A DNA stretch of 45,861 bases from Psychrobacter sp. UBA6766 (GTDB taxonomy: Bacteria; Pseudomonadota; Gammaproteobacteria; Pseudomonadales; Moraxellaceae): positions 1-45,861 of the forward strand of contig NZ_DKGQ01000047.1 in assembly GCF_002453355.1 (NCBI RefSeq), read 5' to 3'. Shown here piece after piece: positions 9,084 to 16,923 of this stretch. Position 1 is the stretch's first letter. Each line of letters begins with the position of its first letter. Under the pieces are notes generated by a model. That model ran no database searches, was not told the origin of the DNA, and saw only the letters and a program-made list of their open reading frames with translations. Made by a program: the position numbers and the translations under genes.

Positions 9084-10277
9084 TTACTTAAACTCAACGG
9101 TTGCTCCATCTTGGATTACCCCTAACAGAGCCAATGCATCCCAATTGGTTAGACGAATGCAGCCTGCCGATGCTTGACGACTGATACGAGCAGGATCTGG
9201 CGAGCCGTGGATACCGTAAGAGGGCTTACTGAGTCCTATCCATACTAGCCCTACTGGATTATTAGGACCGGGCGGAATGATAGCTTTACTACCATCGTCA
9301 GCCGTGTAAGTATAATTAGGCTCATGCACTTTGACTTCTACTGTATGTGTCCCAGTTGGTGATGGCGTTGCGGTGCTACCCACAGTCGTTGGATAGCTGG
9401 CAATTAAGTTATCTTTATCATCATAAACGTATAACGTTTTGGTGGCTTTATCAGCGACGACACGGCTGACGGGCTTCGTATTTGGATTGCCTGGGTTATA
9501 AACGGTAATGGTTTCACCAGCGACAAATTTAGCATTGGGATTAAGCGTTTTAAGATATTTTTCACTCATATGAAATTTTTCTGCCAAACCCTCTGTTACG
9601 CTTTCATAATACATACCATCGAGCTTGGCTTTGGCTTCCGCACTGGCTGGAATATTTGTGGTTTTAATATTGACGTCATCTTCGCTAAGTTGATAACGAA
9701 CCAATACTGGCTGCGTCATCAGCTTTTCGTTTTTGGTTAACGCCTGCCAAGTCTCATTATTTAAACTATCAGTTACCGTTAGACTATTGGCCTTTTGAAA
9801 CGCTTGCATGGCTTTGAGAGTATTTGCACCCCAGTAACCATCTACAAGGCCTACTCCATGTTGACTCCAGTTTAATAACGCTTGTAATTTAGTGCCAAGG
9901 TTACGATCAATATTGTTACCTTCTTTCCAAGTCGCCGTATTTATCTTTTGCGCTACGGTTGGTAGATTGTCTGTCGTATATTTAATCGTCGGTAAAAACT
10001 TATTTAATGACGCGGCCGCTTTACTATTACCGGTAACTTTTTGACTGACGCCGTTGGTCACTGGACTTATATCTTTAGTATTGTCAGTGGTCGCTTTATT
10101 AATGTTATTGTTCTTATTGGTTGTGACATGGCTATTTGTGACATTATTATTTATGAAATTACTATTTGCGGTCTGGTCACTGCTGACATCTGTCGCAGCA
10201 AAGCTTGGACTCATCAATAAAATAGTTGATAAGCCAAGGGCGGCTAATGTGCTACTAAGTTTCGTTAGCTGATACAT
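9084..10277 (-). CDS. Secreted L,D-transpeptidase (YkuD domain) with peptidoglycan-binding module
   Basis: Periplasmic enzyme that makes L,D cross-links in peptidoglycan or attaches proteins to it. A signal peptide (SSTLAALGLSTILLMSPSFAA) is followed by an Asn/Thr-rich linker. A PG_binding_1-like module at about 130-170 reads VDGYWGANTLKAMQAFQKAN. A LysM-like segment lies near 235-265. The YkuD catalytic domain runs from about 275 to the end, with H357-G and S370-A-G-C373-I-R, where Cys373 is the expected nucleophile. AGGAG lies seven bases before the ATG. The 397-residue modular layout resembles ErfK/YcfS-type enzymes, but I cannot assign the reaction type. It is transcribed alone, toward infA. 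Confidence 0.92.
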   Translation of the reverse strand: MYQLTKLSSTLAALGLSTILLMSPSFAATDVSSDQTANSNFINNNVTNSHVTTNKNNNINKATTDNTKDISPVTNGVSQKVTGNSKAAASLNKFLPTIKYTTDNLPTVAQKINTATWKEGNNIDRNLGTKLQALLNWSQHGVGLVDGYWGANTLKAMQAFQKANSLTVTDSLNNETWQALTKNEKLMTQPVLVRYQLSEDDVNIKTTNIPASAEAKAKLDGMYYESVTEGLAEKFHMSEKYLKTLNPNAKFVAGETITVYNPGNPNTKPVSRVVADKATKTLYVYDDKDNLIASYPTTVGSTATPSPTGTHTVEVKVHEPNYTYTADDGSKAIIPPGPNNPVGLVWIGLSKPSYGIHGSPDPARISRQASAGCIRLTNWDALALLGVIQDGATVEFK

Positions 10278-10718
10278 GTAAAGCTCCTAGAATTATTATT
10301 AATATTGCTTTTTATTAGAAATTTAATGAGAGAAATTTATTGTTAAGACCCTTTATTTTTAAAGGTTTTATTCACGGCTTAGCAGACTTTTAAGTTATTA
10401 TATTTTTATAGAAAAAACAGTGCCTATAAGCAGACACTATTTTACTGTCCTAATAAGCTAGCTATGGTGACAGATTAACCTGTGAGCATATAACGGCTTT
10501 GTGTTAATTAAACCCTTCTCCTGCAGTTTCTATGTTAAAAAAAGGCTTTTTTTGCTATTAAATGAGTGCATGTGTTACGGTGTACTATTTTTTCAAATAG
10601 ACATAAAAACAAACATAAAAAAACCCATAACTTGCTCAGCAAATTATGGGAATATCACTCTTATGATTTAGAACTAACTAGGATGTAGAAATATCAGCTT
10701 CTATTAAAGCTGTATTCA
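10278..10718. other. Intergenic region between L,D-transpeptidase and leuB
   Basis: About 440 AT-rich bases. The left part must hold the promoter of the transpeptidase gene, and the right end holds the leuB terminator. No open frame or RNA gene was recognised in the rest. Confidence 0.6.
10614..10650 (-). terminator. Rho-independent terminator after leuB
   Basis: CCCATAA (10624-10630) pairs with TTATGGG (10644-10650), with an inner TTGC/GCAA pairing. Read on the minus strand, the hairpin is followed by a T-rich stretch (10614-10623). Confidence 0.75.
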
Positions 10719-11822
10719 TTAGGCCAATTTTGCCAGAACCGCTTGCCCCATCTCTTTACAGCCTACTTGTTTAAGGCCTGTCTCGCTGCGATCGAGGATA
10801 TCAATAGTACGTAAGCCATCGTCAAGCACTTCACTGACCGCTTGCTCTATCGCTTGCGCCGCTGCCTCTTGTTTAAAGGTATAACGCAGCATCATCGCCA
10901 CAGATAAAATAGTCGCCAATGGATTGGCTTTATCTTGACCGGCGATATCAGGCGCTGAACCATGGCAAGGCTCATACATACCTTTTCCTGCCTCATCAAG
11001 GCTCGCTGATGGTAGCATGCCGATAGAGCCGGTCAGCATCGCTGCTTCATCAGATAAGATATCACCAAACATGTTGCCAGTGACCATGACATCAAACTGC
11101 TTAGGGTCTTTAATCAGCTGCATACAAGCATTGTCAGCATACATGTGCGATAACACCACATCGCTATAATCCGCTTGCTGCATCTCAATCATGGTTTGTT
11201 TCCAAAGTTCAGTGACTTCTAAAACGTTGGCTTTATCGATTGAGCAGACTTTTGCTGGCGTCCCGGCGGCTTGGGCGCGCGTTTTTGCCAAATCAAAAGC
11301 AACTTTACCGATGCGCTGAATCTCACTGGTGCTATAGACCATAGTGTTATAGCCTTGCTGCTCACCATTTTCTAGGATACGAATACCGCGCGGCTCACCA
11401 AAATAAATACCGCCGGTCAGCTCGCGAACGATGAGTAAGTCCAACCCTGAGATAATTTCAGATTTAATGCTTGAGGCATTCGCAAGCTGCGGATAAAGCT
11501 TTGCCACCCGCAAATTGGCAAATAACCCAAGCTCACTACGAATTTTAAGTAAACCACGCTCAGGACGTTTGCTACGCTCAATCCCATCCCACTTTGGACC
11601 ACCAACAGCACCTAATAACACCGCATCTGCTGCGCGTGCACGTTGCAGCGTTTCTTCTGGCAGCGGTTCGCCCGTTGCATCAACGGCCACACCGCCGATT
11701 AATCCAGATTCAAGCGTTAATCCCAAATCAAACTTATTATTAACGGCGTCAAGCACATCAATGGCTTGAGTCATGATTTCAGGGCCGATACCGTCGCCTG
11801 CTAATGTTAAAATCGTTGCCAT
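10719..11822 (-). CDS. leuB: 3-isopropylmalate dehydrogenase
   Basis: NAD-dependent oxidative decarboxylation of 3-isopropylmalate in leucine synthesis. The start MATILTLAGDGIGPEIM is typical, and the Rossmann-like signature NMFGDILSDEAAMLTGSIGMLPSASL near residues 245-270 is intact, as are RELTGGIYFGEPRG and the substrate-binding SKRPERGLLKIRSELGLFANLR region. The frame is open for another 40 codons upstream, but the ATG ending at 11822 has AAGGA five bases before it and matches the family start, giving 367 residues. It is last in the leftward leuC-leuD-lipoprotein-leuB series, 171 bases after the lipoprotein gene, and ends at a terminator. Confidence 0.97.
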   Translation of the reverse strand: MATILTLAGDGIGPEIMTQAIDVLDAVNNKFDLGLTLESGLIGGVAVDATGEPLPEETLQRARAADAVLLGAVGGPKWDGIERSKRPERGLLKIRSELGLFANLRVAKLYPQLANASSIKSEIISGLDLLIVRELTGGIYFGEPRGIRILENGEQQGYNTMVYSTSEIQRIGKVAFDLAKTRAQAAGTPAKVCSIDKANVLEVTELWKQTMIEMQQADYSDVVLSHMYADNACMQLIKDPKQFDVMVTGNMFGDILSDEAAMLTGSIGMLPSASLDEAGKGMYEPCHGSAPDIAGQDKANPLATILSVAMMLRYTFKQEAAAQAIEQAVSEVLDDGLRTIDILDRSETGLKQVGCKEMGQAVLAKLA

Positions 11823-11993
11823 ACTAATCCTTGTGGGTAAATAGGTAAGTAAGTTATCGTTTAGGGTATTGCTAGTTATAGTATTGCTAGCAGGCTTATA
11901 CAGCCTGTTAAAAAACGACTTCTTGGGCAAGGAGCTGCACAAGAAGTCGTGGTCTATAGTCGATAGTTAATAACGCTTTCTATTCAATTTTAT

Positions 11994-12758
11994 CTATCCA
12001 GCTTTGGTTTTTACTTTATTTTTCGCTGGTGATGGCGTTTGAGCAGGTGCAGCCTTAACAACACGAGTTTCTACAAACTCTCCTTGATGCTCAGTTCCCA
12101 TCTGTTTGCAAAAACGGCGCTGAACGCTATTACCTTGATAAAGATCAACACATAAAGGCTCTGGTGAAGCCGTTTCTAACAAACTGCCTGAGCTTATGTT
12201 CGACTTTTTTTGGTAAGCACGCAGCTGATACGTACCTTCTTCCATAAAATCGTGAATCATAGCAAAACGTTCAACGTAGCCCAAGTTGTTTTCTGGATAA
12301 AAATTCACTTGTACTTCGCGCTTGGCAGGCTTTACCCGCGCATAATAATTGGTGAGCCCCGGCATACCAGACACTGACAAGGGAACAATTTTTATCGCGT
12401 TTTTATGAGCAAGTGGGGTCATATCCATAGCCATTGGCGCAGATATATGCTTATTACCAGTGCGGCTTTTGTCGCTTGCTTTAACGTCTTGCATCTCGAC
12501 CAGCATGGCAGGATTGATAGGTTTATGAGTATCACTGCCTATAATGCGCGTTTTATCAATGCGAGCAATTTCACAATGATAAGTCCCTACGCAGGCAATA
12601 TTTACCTCGCCAGCAATAGGATTGATCTTACCCGCCCATGCTTTGGCGTTCTCTGCCGAGTCTATTTGATGATACCCCGTCAATACCTGACAGCCAGATA
12701 ATAATAAGCTTGCGGCAATAGCCGTGCTTGTCCATACAGCAAAACGTGTTTTATTCAT
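11994..12758 (-). CDS. Unrecognised lipoprotein inside the leu cluster
   Basis: I do not recognise the family. A lipoprotein signal (AIAASLLLSGC, Cys about residue 23) predicts membrane anchoring. The mature part of about 230 residues has no obvious catalytic motif. It contains several cysteines (CVGTYHCE, LCVDLYQG, RRFCKQ) and a Lys/Pro/Ala-rich tail. The arrangement suggests a folded periplasmic domain with disulfides. It lies between leuD and leuB on the same strand, with gaps of 199 and 171 bases, so it may be a separate unit or ride on the leu transcript. There is no biochemical reason for leucine synthesis to need a lipoprotein. No clear ribosome binding site precedes the ATG. Confidence 0.8.
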   Translation of the reverse strand: MNKTRFAVWTSTAIAASLLLSGCQVLTGYHQIDSAENAKAWAGKINPIAGEVNIACVGTYHCEIARIDKTRIIGSDTHKPINPAMLVEMQDVKASDKSRTGNKHISAPMAMDMTPLAHKNAIKIVPLSVSGMPGLTNYYARVKPAKREVQVNFYPENNLGYVERFAMIHDFMEEGTYQLRAYQKKSNISSGSLLETASPEPLCVDLYQGNSVQRRFCKQMGTEHQGEFVETRVVKAAPAQTPSPAKNKVKTKAG

Positions 12759-12842
12759 AATGGCGTCTACTATTTATAAGGAGGAAAATACAATAATATA
12801 GAAAATAGATTACCATTCATTTTAGCCACTTAATGGCTATAA

Positions 12843-12874
12843 CTCAACGCTGTATTAGCGCTGAGCACTTTTTT
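12843..12874 (+). other. Terminator-like hairpin pointing rightward between leftward genes
   Basis: CTCA-a-CGCT (12843-12851) and AGCG-c-TGAG (12857-12865) form a stem around five bases, followed by CAC and six T on the plus strand. The flanking genes are on the minus strand, so no plus-strand gene explains it. Confidence 0.4.
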
Positions 12875-12957
12875 ATGCCGATTAAATTTTTATATCAACA
12901 GCTTTTTGTTAAACCTCTTATTAACAGCCTGATGCTTAAAAGCTTTATTCACCAAAG

Positions 12958-13608
12958 CTATGCTCTGACATCATTGAATATCCAAGGCGTTTTTTGCATC
13001 ATTTTATGCTCATATTCTTTAATGGCATCGCTTTGCTGCAAAGTGAGCCCAATATCATCAAGGCCATTTAATAAGCAGTGCTTACGAAACTCATCGATCT
13101 CAAAAGCATACTCTTCACCTGACGGCGTAATGACCACTTGACGCTCGAGGTCGGCGGTCAACTCATAGCCTTCATTAGCGAAGGTGGCCTTCATTAAGGT
13201 ATCAACAATTTCCTCGTCCAATACAATAGGCAGCATGCCGTTTTTAAAGCAGTTATTATAAAAAATATCTGCAAAACTTGGGGCGATTACCGTTCGAAAG
13301 CCGTATTCAGACAACGCCCAAGGTGCATGCTCACGACTAGAGCCACAGCCAAAGTTGCGACGCGCCAGCAAGATAGTCGCACCTTGATAACGTGGCTGAT
13401 TCAAAATAAAATCAGGGTTGATAGGACGATTGCTGTTGTTTTGGCCCGGATAACCTTCATCAAGATAGCGCCAATCATCAAATAAATTGACACCAAAGCC
13501 AGTACGTTTAATGGATTTCAAAAACTGCTTGGCAATAATTTGATCGGTATCGACGTTTGCGCGATCAAGCGGGCAAACGATACCCGTTTCAGTGTTATAA
13601 GCTTGCAT
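12958..13608 (-). CDS. leuD: 3-isopropylmalate dehydratase small subunit
   Basis: Small (swivel) subunit of isopropylmalate isomerase, which acts with LeuC in leucine synthesis. Family stretches are intact: the N-terminal PLDRANVDTDQIIAKQFLKSI, the ILLARRNFGCGSSREHAPWAL segment and FADIFYNNCFKNGMLPI. The ATG ending at 13608 is preferred over one five codons upstream because AGGA lies six bases before it; it gives 216 residues, the usual length. It starts 54 bases after leuC ends and is almost certainly cotranscribed with it. Confidence 0.97.
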   Translation of the reverse strand: MQAYNTETGIVCPLDRANVDTDQIIAKQFLKSIKRTGFGVNLFDDWRYLDEGYPGQNNSNRPINPDFILNQPRYQGATILLARRNFGCGSSREHAPWALSEYGFRTVIAPSFADIFYNNCFKNGMLPIVLDEEIVDTLMKATFANEGYELTADLERQVVITPSGEEYAFEIDEFRKHCLLNGLDDIGLTLQQSDAIKEYEHKMMQKTPWIFNDVRA

Positions 13609-13662
13609 AAGGTTTCCTATCAAATATGTTTACCATTGAAGAATAAAGCATATGGTCAAAAA

Positions 13663-15081
13663 TTAAAACGTGCGAACATCCACAAAACGACCGGCCAACG
13701 CTGCTGCGGCTGCCATCGCTGGACTAACCAAATGCGTGCGACCGCCGTTACCTTGACGACCCTCAAAGTTACGGTTGGACGTAGAAGCACAGTGCTCTTG
13801 TGGTTCAAGCTTATCAGCATTCATCGCAAGACACATCGAGCAACCCGGTTCTCGCCACTCAAAACCCGCCTCCGTAAACAAAGTATCTAAGCCTTCTGCT
13901 TCTGCCTGCAATTTTACTTGACCAGAACCAGCGACAACGATGGCTTCTTTAATATTGTTAGCAACTTTCCTGCCTTTAATCACCGCTGCGGCGTCACGTA
14001 AATCTTCGATACGCGAATTGGTGCACGAACCAATAAAAATACGATCAAGCTGGATATCGGTAATTTTTTGCCCAGCTTCTAAACCCATATATGTATAAGC
14101 GCGTAACCAACCTTCTTCTTGCGCTTCATCAGCAGCTTGGTCAGGCGTTGGCACCGACTGAGTAATATCCACGACCATCTCAGGCGACGTGCCCCAAGAA
14201 ACTTGCGGCGCAATCTCGCTACCATCAATCTCAATCACACTATCAAATACTGCGTCATCATCTGAATATAGGGTGCGCCAATAAGCCTCTGCTTGCTCCC
14301 ACTGCTCCTCGGTTGGCGCATAAGGACGACCTTTGACATACTCAATCGTCGTATCATCGACCGCTACCATGCCAACACGCGCGCCCGCTTCAATCGCCAT
14401 GTTACAGACGGTCATACGACCTTCCATGCTCATGTCTTCAAATACTTGTCCTGCAAACTCAATCGCATGCCCTGTGCCGCCAGCAGTGCCAATTTTAGCA
14501 ATAATAGCAAGTACCACATCTTTTGGCGTCACGCCAGCGCCGAGCTTGCCGGTGACACGGATTTGCATATTTTTTGACTTCTTTTGAATCAAACACTGCG
14601 TTGCCAAGACATGCTCAACTTCTGAAGTACCGATACCGTGTGCCAAGCAGCCAAGTGCGCCATGAGTGGCGGTATGCGAATCGCCACAAACAACGGTCAT
14701 GCCAGGTAAGACCAAACCTTGCTCAGGGCCGACCACATGCAAAATACCTTGACGCGCATCATTAATGGTAAATTCAGCGATATCGAATTTGCTACAATTT
14801 TCATCTAACGTCAGTACTTGTAAGCGCGATACTTTATCTTTAATACCAGTCACGCCCTCTGAGCGCTCTTTAGTAACCGTTGGTACGTTATGGTCGGGGC
14901 TTGCAATATTAGCTGATAGACGCCACGGCGCTCGATTGGAAAGCTCCAAGCCTTCAAACGCCTGCGGGCTTGTCACTTCGTGTAGCAGATGGCGGTCGAT
15001 ATAAATCAGGCTCGAACCGTCATCACGCTTGGTGACTTCGTGAGCATTCCAAAGTTTGTCGTATAACGTTTGACCGGCCAT
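13663..15081 (-). CDS. leuC: 3-isopropylmalate dehydratase large subunit
   Basis: Aconitase-family large subunit holding the 4Fe-4S cluster that isomerises 2- to 3-isopropylmalate. The cluster ligands are visible: one Cys in IGSCTNSR and two in PGCSMCLAMN. Other family stretches are VVCGDSHTATHGALG and the C-terminal TSNRNFEGRQGNGGRTHLVSPAMAAAAA. Its length of 472 residues is normal. AAGGA lies seven bases before the ATG. It is the first gene of the leu series and is divergent from a LysR regulator, with an 8-bp tandem repeat array lying 74-153 bases upstream of its start. Confidence 0.97.
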   Translation of the reverse strand: MAGQTLYDKLWNAHEVTKRDDGSSLIYIDRHLLHEVTSPQAFEGLELSNRAPWRLSANIASPDHNVPTVTKERSEGVTGIKDKVSRLQVLTLDENCSKFDIAEFTINDARQGILHVVGPEQGLVLPGMTVVCGDSHTATHGALGCLAHGIGTSEVEHVLATQCLIQKKSKNMQIRVTGKLGAGVTPKDVVLAIIAKIGTAGGTGHAIEFAGQVFEDMSMEGRMTVCNMAIEAGARVGMVAVDDTTIEYVKGRPYAPTEEQWEQAEAYWRTLYSDDDAVFDSVIEIDGSEIAPQVSWGTSPEMVVDITQSVPTPDQAADEAQEEGWLRAYTYMGLEAGQKITDIQLDRIFIGSCTNSRIEDLRDAAAVIKGRKVANNIKEAIVVAGSGQVKLQAEAEGLDTLFTEAGFEWREPGCSMCLAMNADKLEPQEHCASTSNRNFEGRQGNGGRTHLVSPAMAAAAALAGRFVDVRTF

Positions 15082-15531
15082 ATTGCTATCCTTTTATATA
15101 ATTATGACTGAATGGCTTGTTACTTTACTGATGAGTGTAGGACTCAATCTACTTGCGTATTTGCGTATTTGCGTATTTACGTATTTACGTATTTACGTAT
15201 TTACGTATTTACGTATTTACGTATTTACGTATTTTAAGTTAATACCTGAATTTCATATTTAGTTGAATAAAAACTTTATAAGAACACATATTTTATAATG
15301 GCGACTATTTATGACCTTAACGCCTTAGCAAAATAGGCCATATACCGCCAAATAGCGACGTTAACAGAATAAATATGTCACAATACGTCTTGATGTCTTG
15401 TGATTATAGCAGGCTAATTCTATAATAATAATTGATGATTTTTACATAGTCACAAACTTTTATTTCTAATTCATTATGATTAGGTTAGCCAACTTTTATT
15501 TATAGCTTCCTACAGAGCTAAGGACATCGGT
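15082..15531. other. Divergent leuC / LysR regulatory region
   Basis: About 450 AT-rich bases hold the promoters of both divergent genes and the 8-bp repeat array at 15155-15234. I looked for a leucine-codon leader peptide and did not find one. Confidence 0.65.
15155..15234. repeat. Ten tandem copies of an 8-bp unit
   Basis: The unit is RCGTATTT. The first three copies begin with G (15155-15178) and the next seven begin with A (15179-15234). Within each type the copies are identical, without interruption, for 80 bases. Confidence 0.97.
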
Positions 15532-16404
15532 GTGAATACCACAAACTTGACGACTTTTGTCACTGTTATGCAAACAGGCAGCATTTCAGGAGCAGCAGAA
15601 AAGCTGTTTATTACTCAGCCTGCAGTCAGTAAACGCATTAAAAACTTAGAAGATGAATTCAACATCACTTTATTTGATACGGTCGGTCGCGGCATTGTAC
15701 CGACACAAGCGGCCAGTGAGATGTTGCCTCATGCCAAACGCTGGCTTGAGGATTATGAAAATTTCAAAATTAATTTGCAACATTCGCAGCATATTGTATC
15801 TGGAAAGCTCGTTATCGGTACCAGCCATCATATCGGCCTCCATCACCTAGCGCCAGTATTGAAGCATTTTATCCAAGCCTATCCTGCCGTACAACTCGAA
15901 GTGCATTTTGTTGATTCAGAAACGGCTCATAAAGCGGTGCTTGATGGCGATTTATCACTGGCATTTTTGACGCTGCCGCCTGTCTATGATAAGCGCTTAA
16001 CCTATCACACCTTATGGTCAGATCCGCTTTATTTTATGACCGGCACTTTATCGCCTTTAGCGACAAAATCTAATGTGACACTAGAACAGTTAGCACGCTA
16101 TCCTGCTATTTTACCGTCTGCTAACACCTTTACCAGTCAGATTACCTTAGCAGAATTTGCCAAACATAATTTAAAACCTTACGCCACCATGAGCACCAAT
16201 CCACTTGAATCTATTCGGATGTTGGTTTCTGTTGGACTTGGCTGGTCGGTACTGCCGCAAACCATGATCAGTCAAGATTTAGAACGTATCGATATGGCCG
16301 ATAATATTGAATTACAGCGCTACTTGGGTGTGGTTATCAATCCAAAACTCACGCAATCAAGTAGCGTAACGGCACTATTAGACTTACTTGCTCCTATTGA
16401 GTAA
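15532..16404 (+). CDS. LysR-family transcriptional regulator, divergent from leuC
   Basis: The N-terminal winged helix-turn-helix (residues about 1-60) is typical: TGSISGAAEKLFITQPAVSKRI. It is followed by a periplasmic-binding-like effector domain from about residue 90. The total of 290 residues is the normal LysR length. The start is GTG 15532 with AAGGA at 15520-15524. By position it is the likely activator of leuCD-leuB, since LysR proteins usually control the divergent neighbour and related LysR genes beside leuC are common in Moraxellaceae and pseudomonads. The effector is not readable from sequence; isopropylmalate is a reasonable guess only. Confidence 0.92.
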   Translation: MNTTNLTTFVTVMQTGSISGAAEKLFITQPAVSKRIKNLEDEFNITLFDTVGRGIVPTQAASEMLPHAKRWLEDYENFKINLQHSQHIVSGKLVIGTSHHIGLHHLAPVLKHFIQAYPAVQLEVHFVDSETAHKAVLDGDLSLAFLTLPPVYDKRLTYHTLWSDPLYFMTGTLSPLATKSNVTLEQLARYPAILPSANTFTSQITLAEFAKHNLKPYATMSTNPLESIRMLVSVGLGWSVLPQTMISQDLERIDMADNIELQRYLGVVINPKLTQSSSVTALLDLLAPIE

Positions 16405-16779
16405 AGAGGAACGAGGTCTCTAAAACTATTCGCCAAGAGCGCTTGCTGATTGAGACAAGAGCACTTTTTTATTAAAAAAAGTAGCGGTTCGCATTTGTGA
16501 TGCTCATACGTTATAATACGTCTGACGTTGTTTAGATAACATAATTTTACCTTAACCTTACTGATAGTCATATATTGAACACTTGTAGTAATATATGATA
16601 GTAAGCAGTAGGTTTGATGGTTTTAAATGATTGGTTATATAAGCGTCTGATCCTTAACGTGTGATAAGCAAATGAAAATATAAAATTGACATATAAATTT
16701 GCCGTTTACGTTTGTTCACAGCTTTGTCGGTATCAGCCCTAGAACATCAATCATATAAAACTAATAGAAGATTTTGAAT

Positions 16780-16812
16780 AAAAGCCATTATGTCCTACTT
16801 AATGGCTTTTTT
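16780..16812 (+). terminator. Rho-independent terminator upstream of putP
   Basis: AAAAGCCATTA (16780-16790) pairs perfectly with TAATGGCTTTT (16800-16810) around a 9-base loop, then continues in T. It is 376 bases after the LysR gene and 112 bases before putP. Confidence 0.8.
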
Positions 16813-16854
16813 CGTCTTTAGTTTTTTTAATCTTAAATATTGTTTTCGGGCAGC

Positions 16855-16866
16855 GTCTTATAAGAC
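16855..16866. promoter_or_regulatory. Perfect 12-bp palindrome before putP
   Basis: GTCTTATAAGAC is fully self-complementary and 57 bases upstream of the putP ATG. It could be a dimeric regulator site overlapping a -10 region. The role is inferred from position. Confidence 0.35.
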
Positions 16867-16895
16867 TAAATTTTTCTCGCTAAAAATAATGACAG

Positions 16896-16908
16896 CCAAC
16901 AATGTTGG
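16896..16908. promoter_or_regulatory. Palindrome directly before the putP ribosome binding site
   Basis: CCAACA and TGTTGG flank a single A, two bases before the TAAGGA ribosome binding site. It could be an operator or a small RNA hairpin (one-base loop strained) next to the ribosome binding site. Confidence 0.35.
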
Positions 16909-16923
16909 TTAAGGACAGTTTAT

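Larger units (their letters stand above)
16405..16923. other. Long leader or intergenic region before putP
   Basis: About 520 bases without a gene. It contains a possible promoter (TTCGCA 16488-16493, 18 bases, TATAAT 16512-16517), a clear rightward terminator at 16780-16812, and two palindromes just before putP. The content fits a small RNA, a long 3' end of the LysR transcript, or a putP attenuator leader. Confidence 0.5.

Noticed and set aside
12833..13141. Plus-strand frame overlapping the end of leuD
   Set aside because: Most of it is antisense to leuD, there is no ribosome binding site, and the product has no family resemblance.
15155..15234. Tandem repeats considered as a CRISPR array
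   Set aside because: The units are 8 bases and directly adjacent with no spacers, and there are no cas genes nearby.
15082..15531. Leucine-rich leader peptide and attenuator upstream of leuC
   Set aside because: No short frame with consecutive leucine codons followed by a terminator hairpin was found on the minus strand.
16686..16691. TTGACA as the -35 element of a putP promoter
   Set aside because: No -10-like hexamer lies 15-19 bases downstream, and a terminator lies between it and putP.
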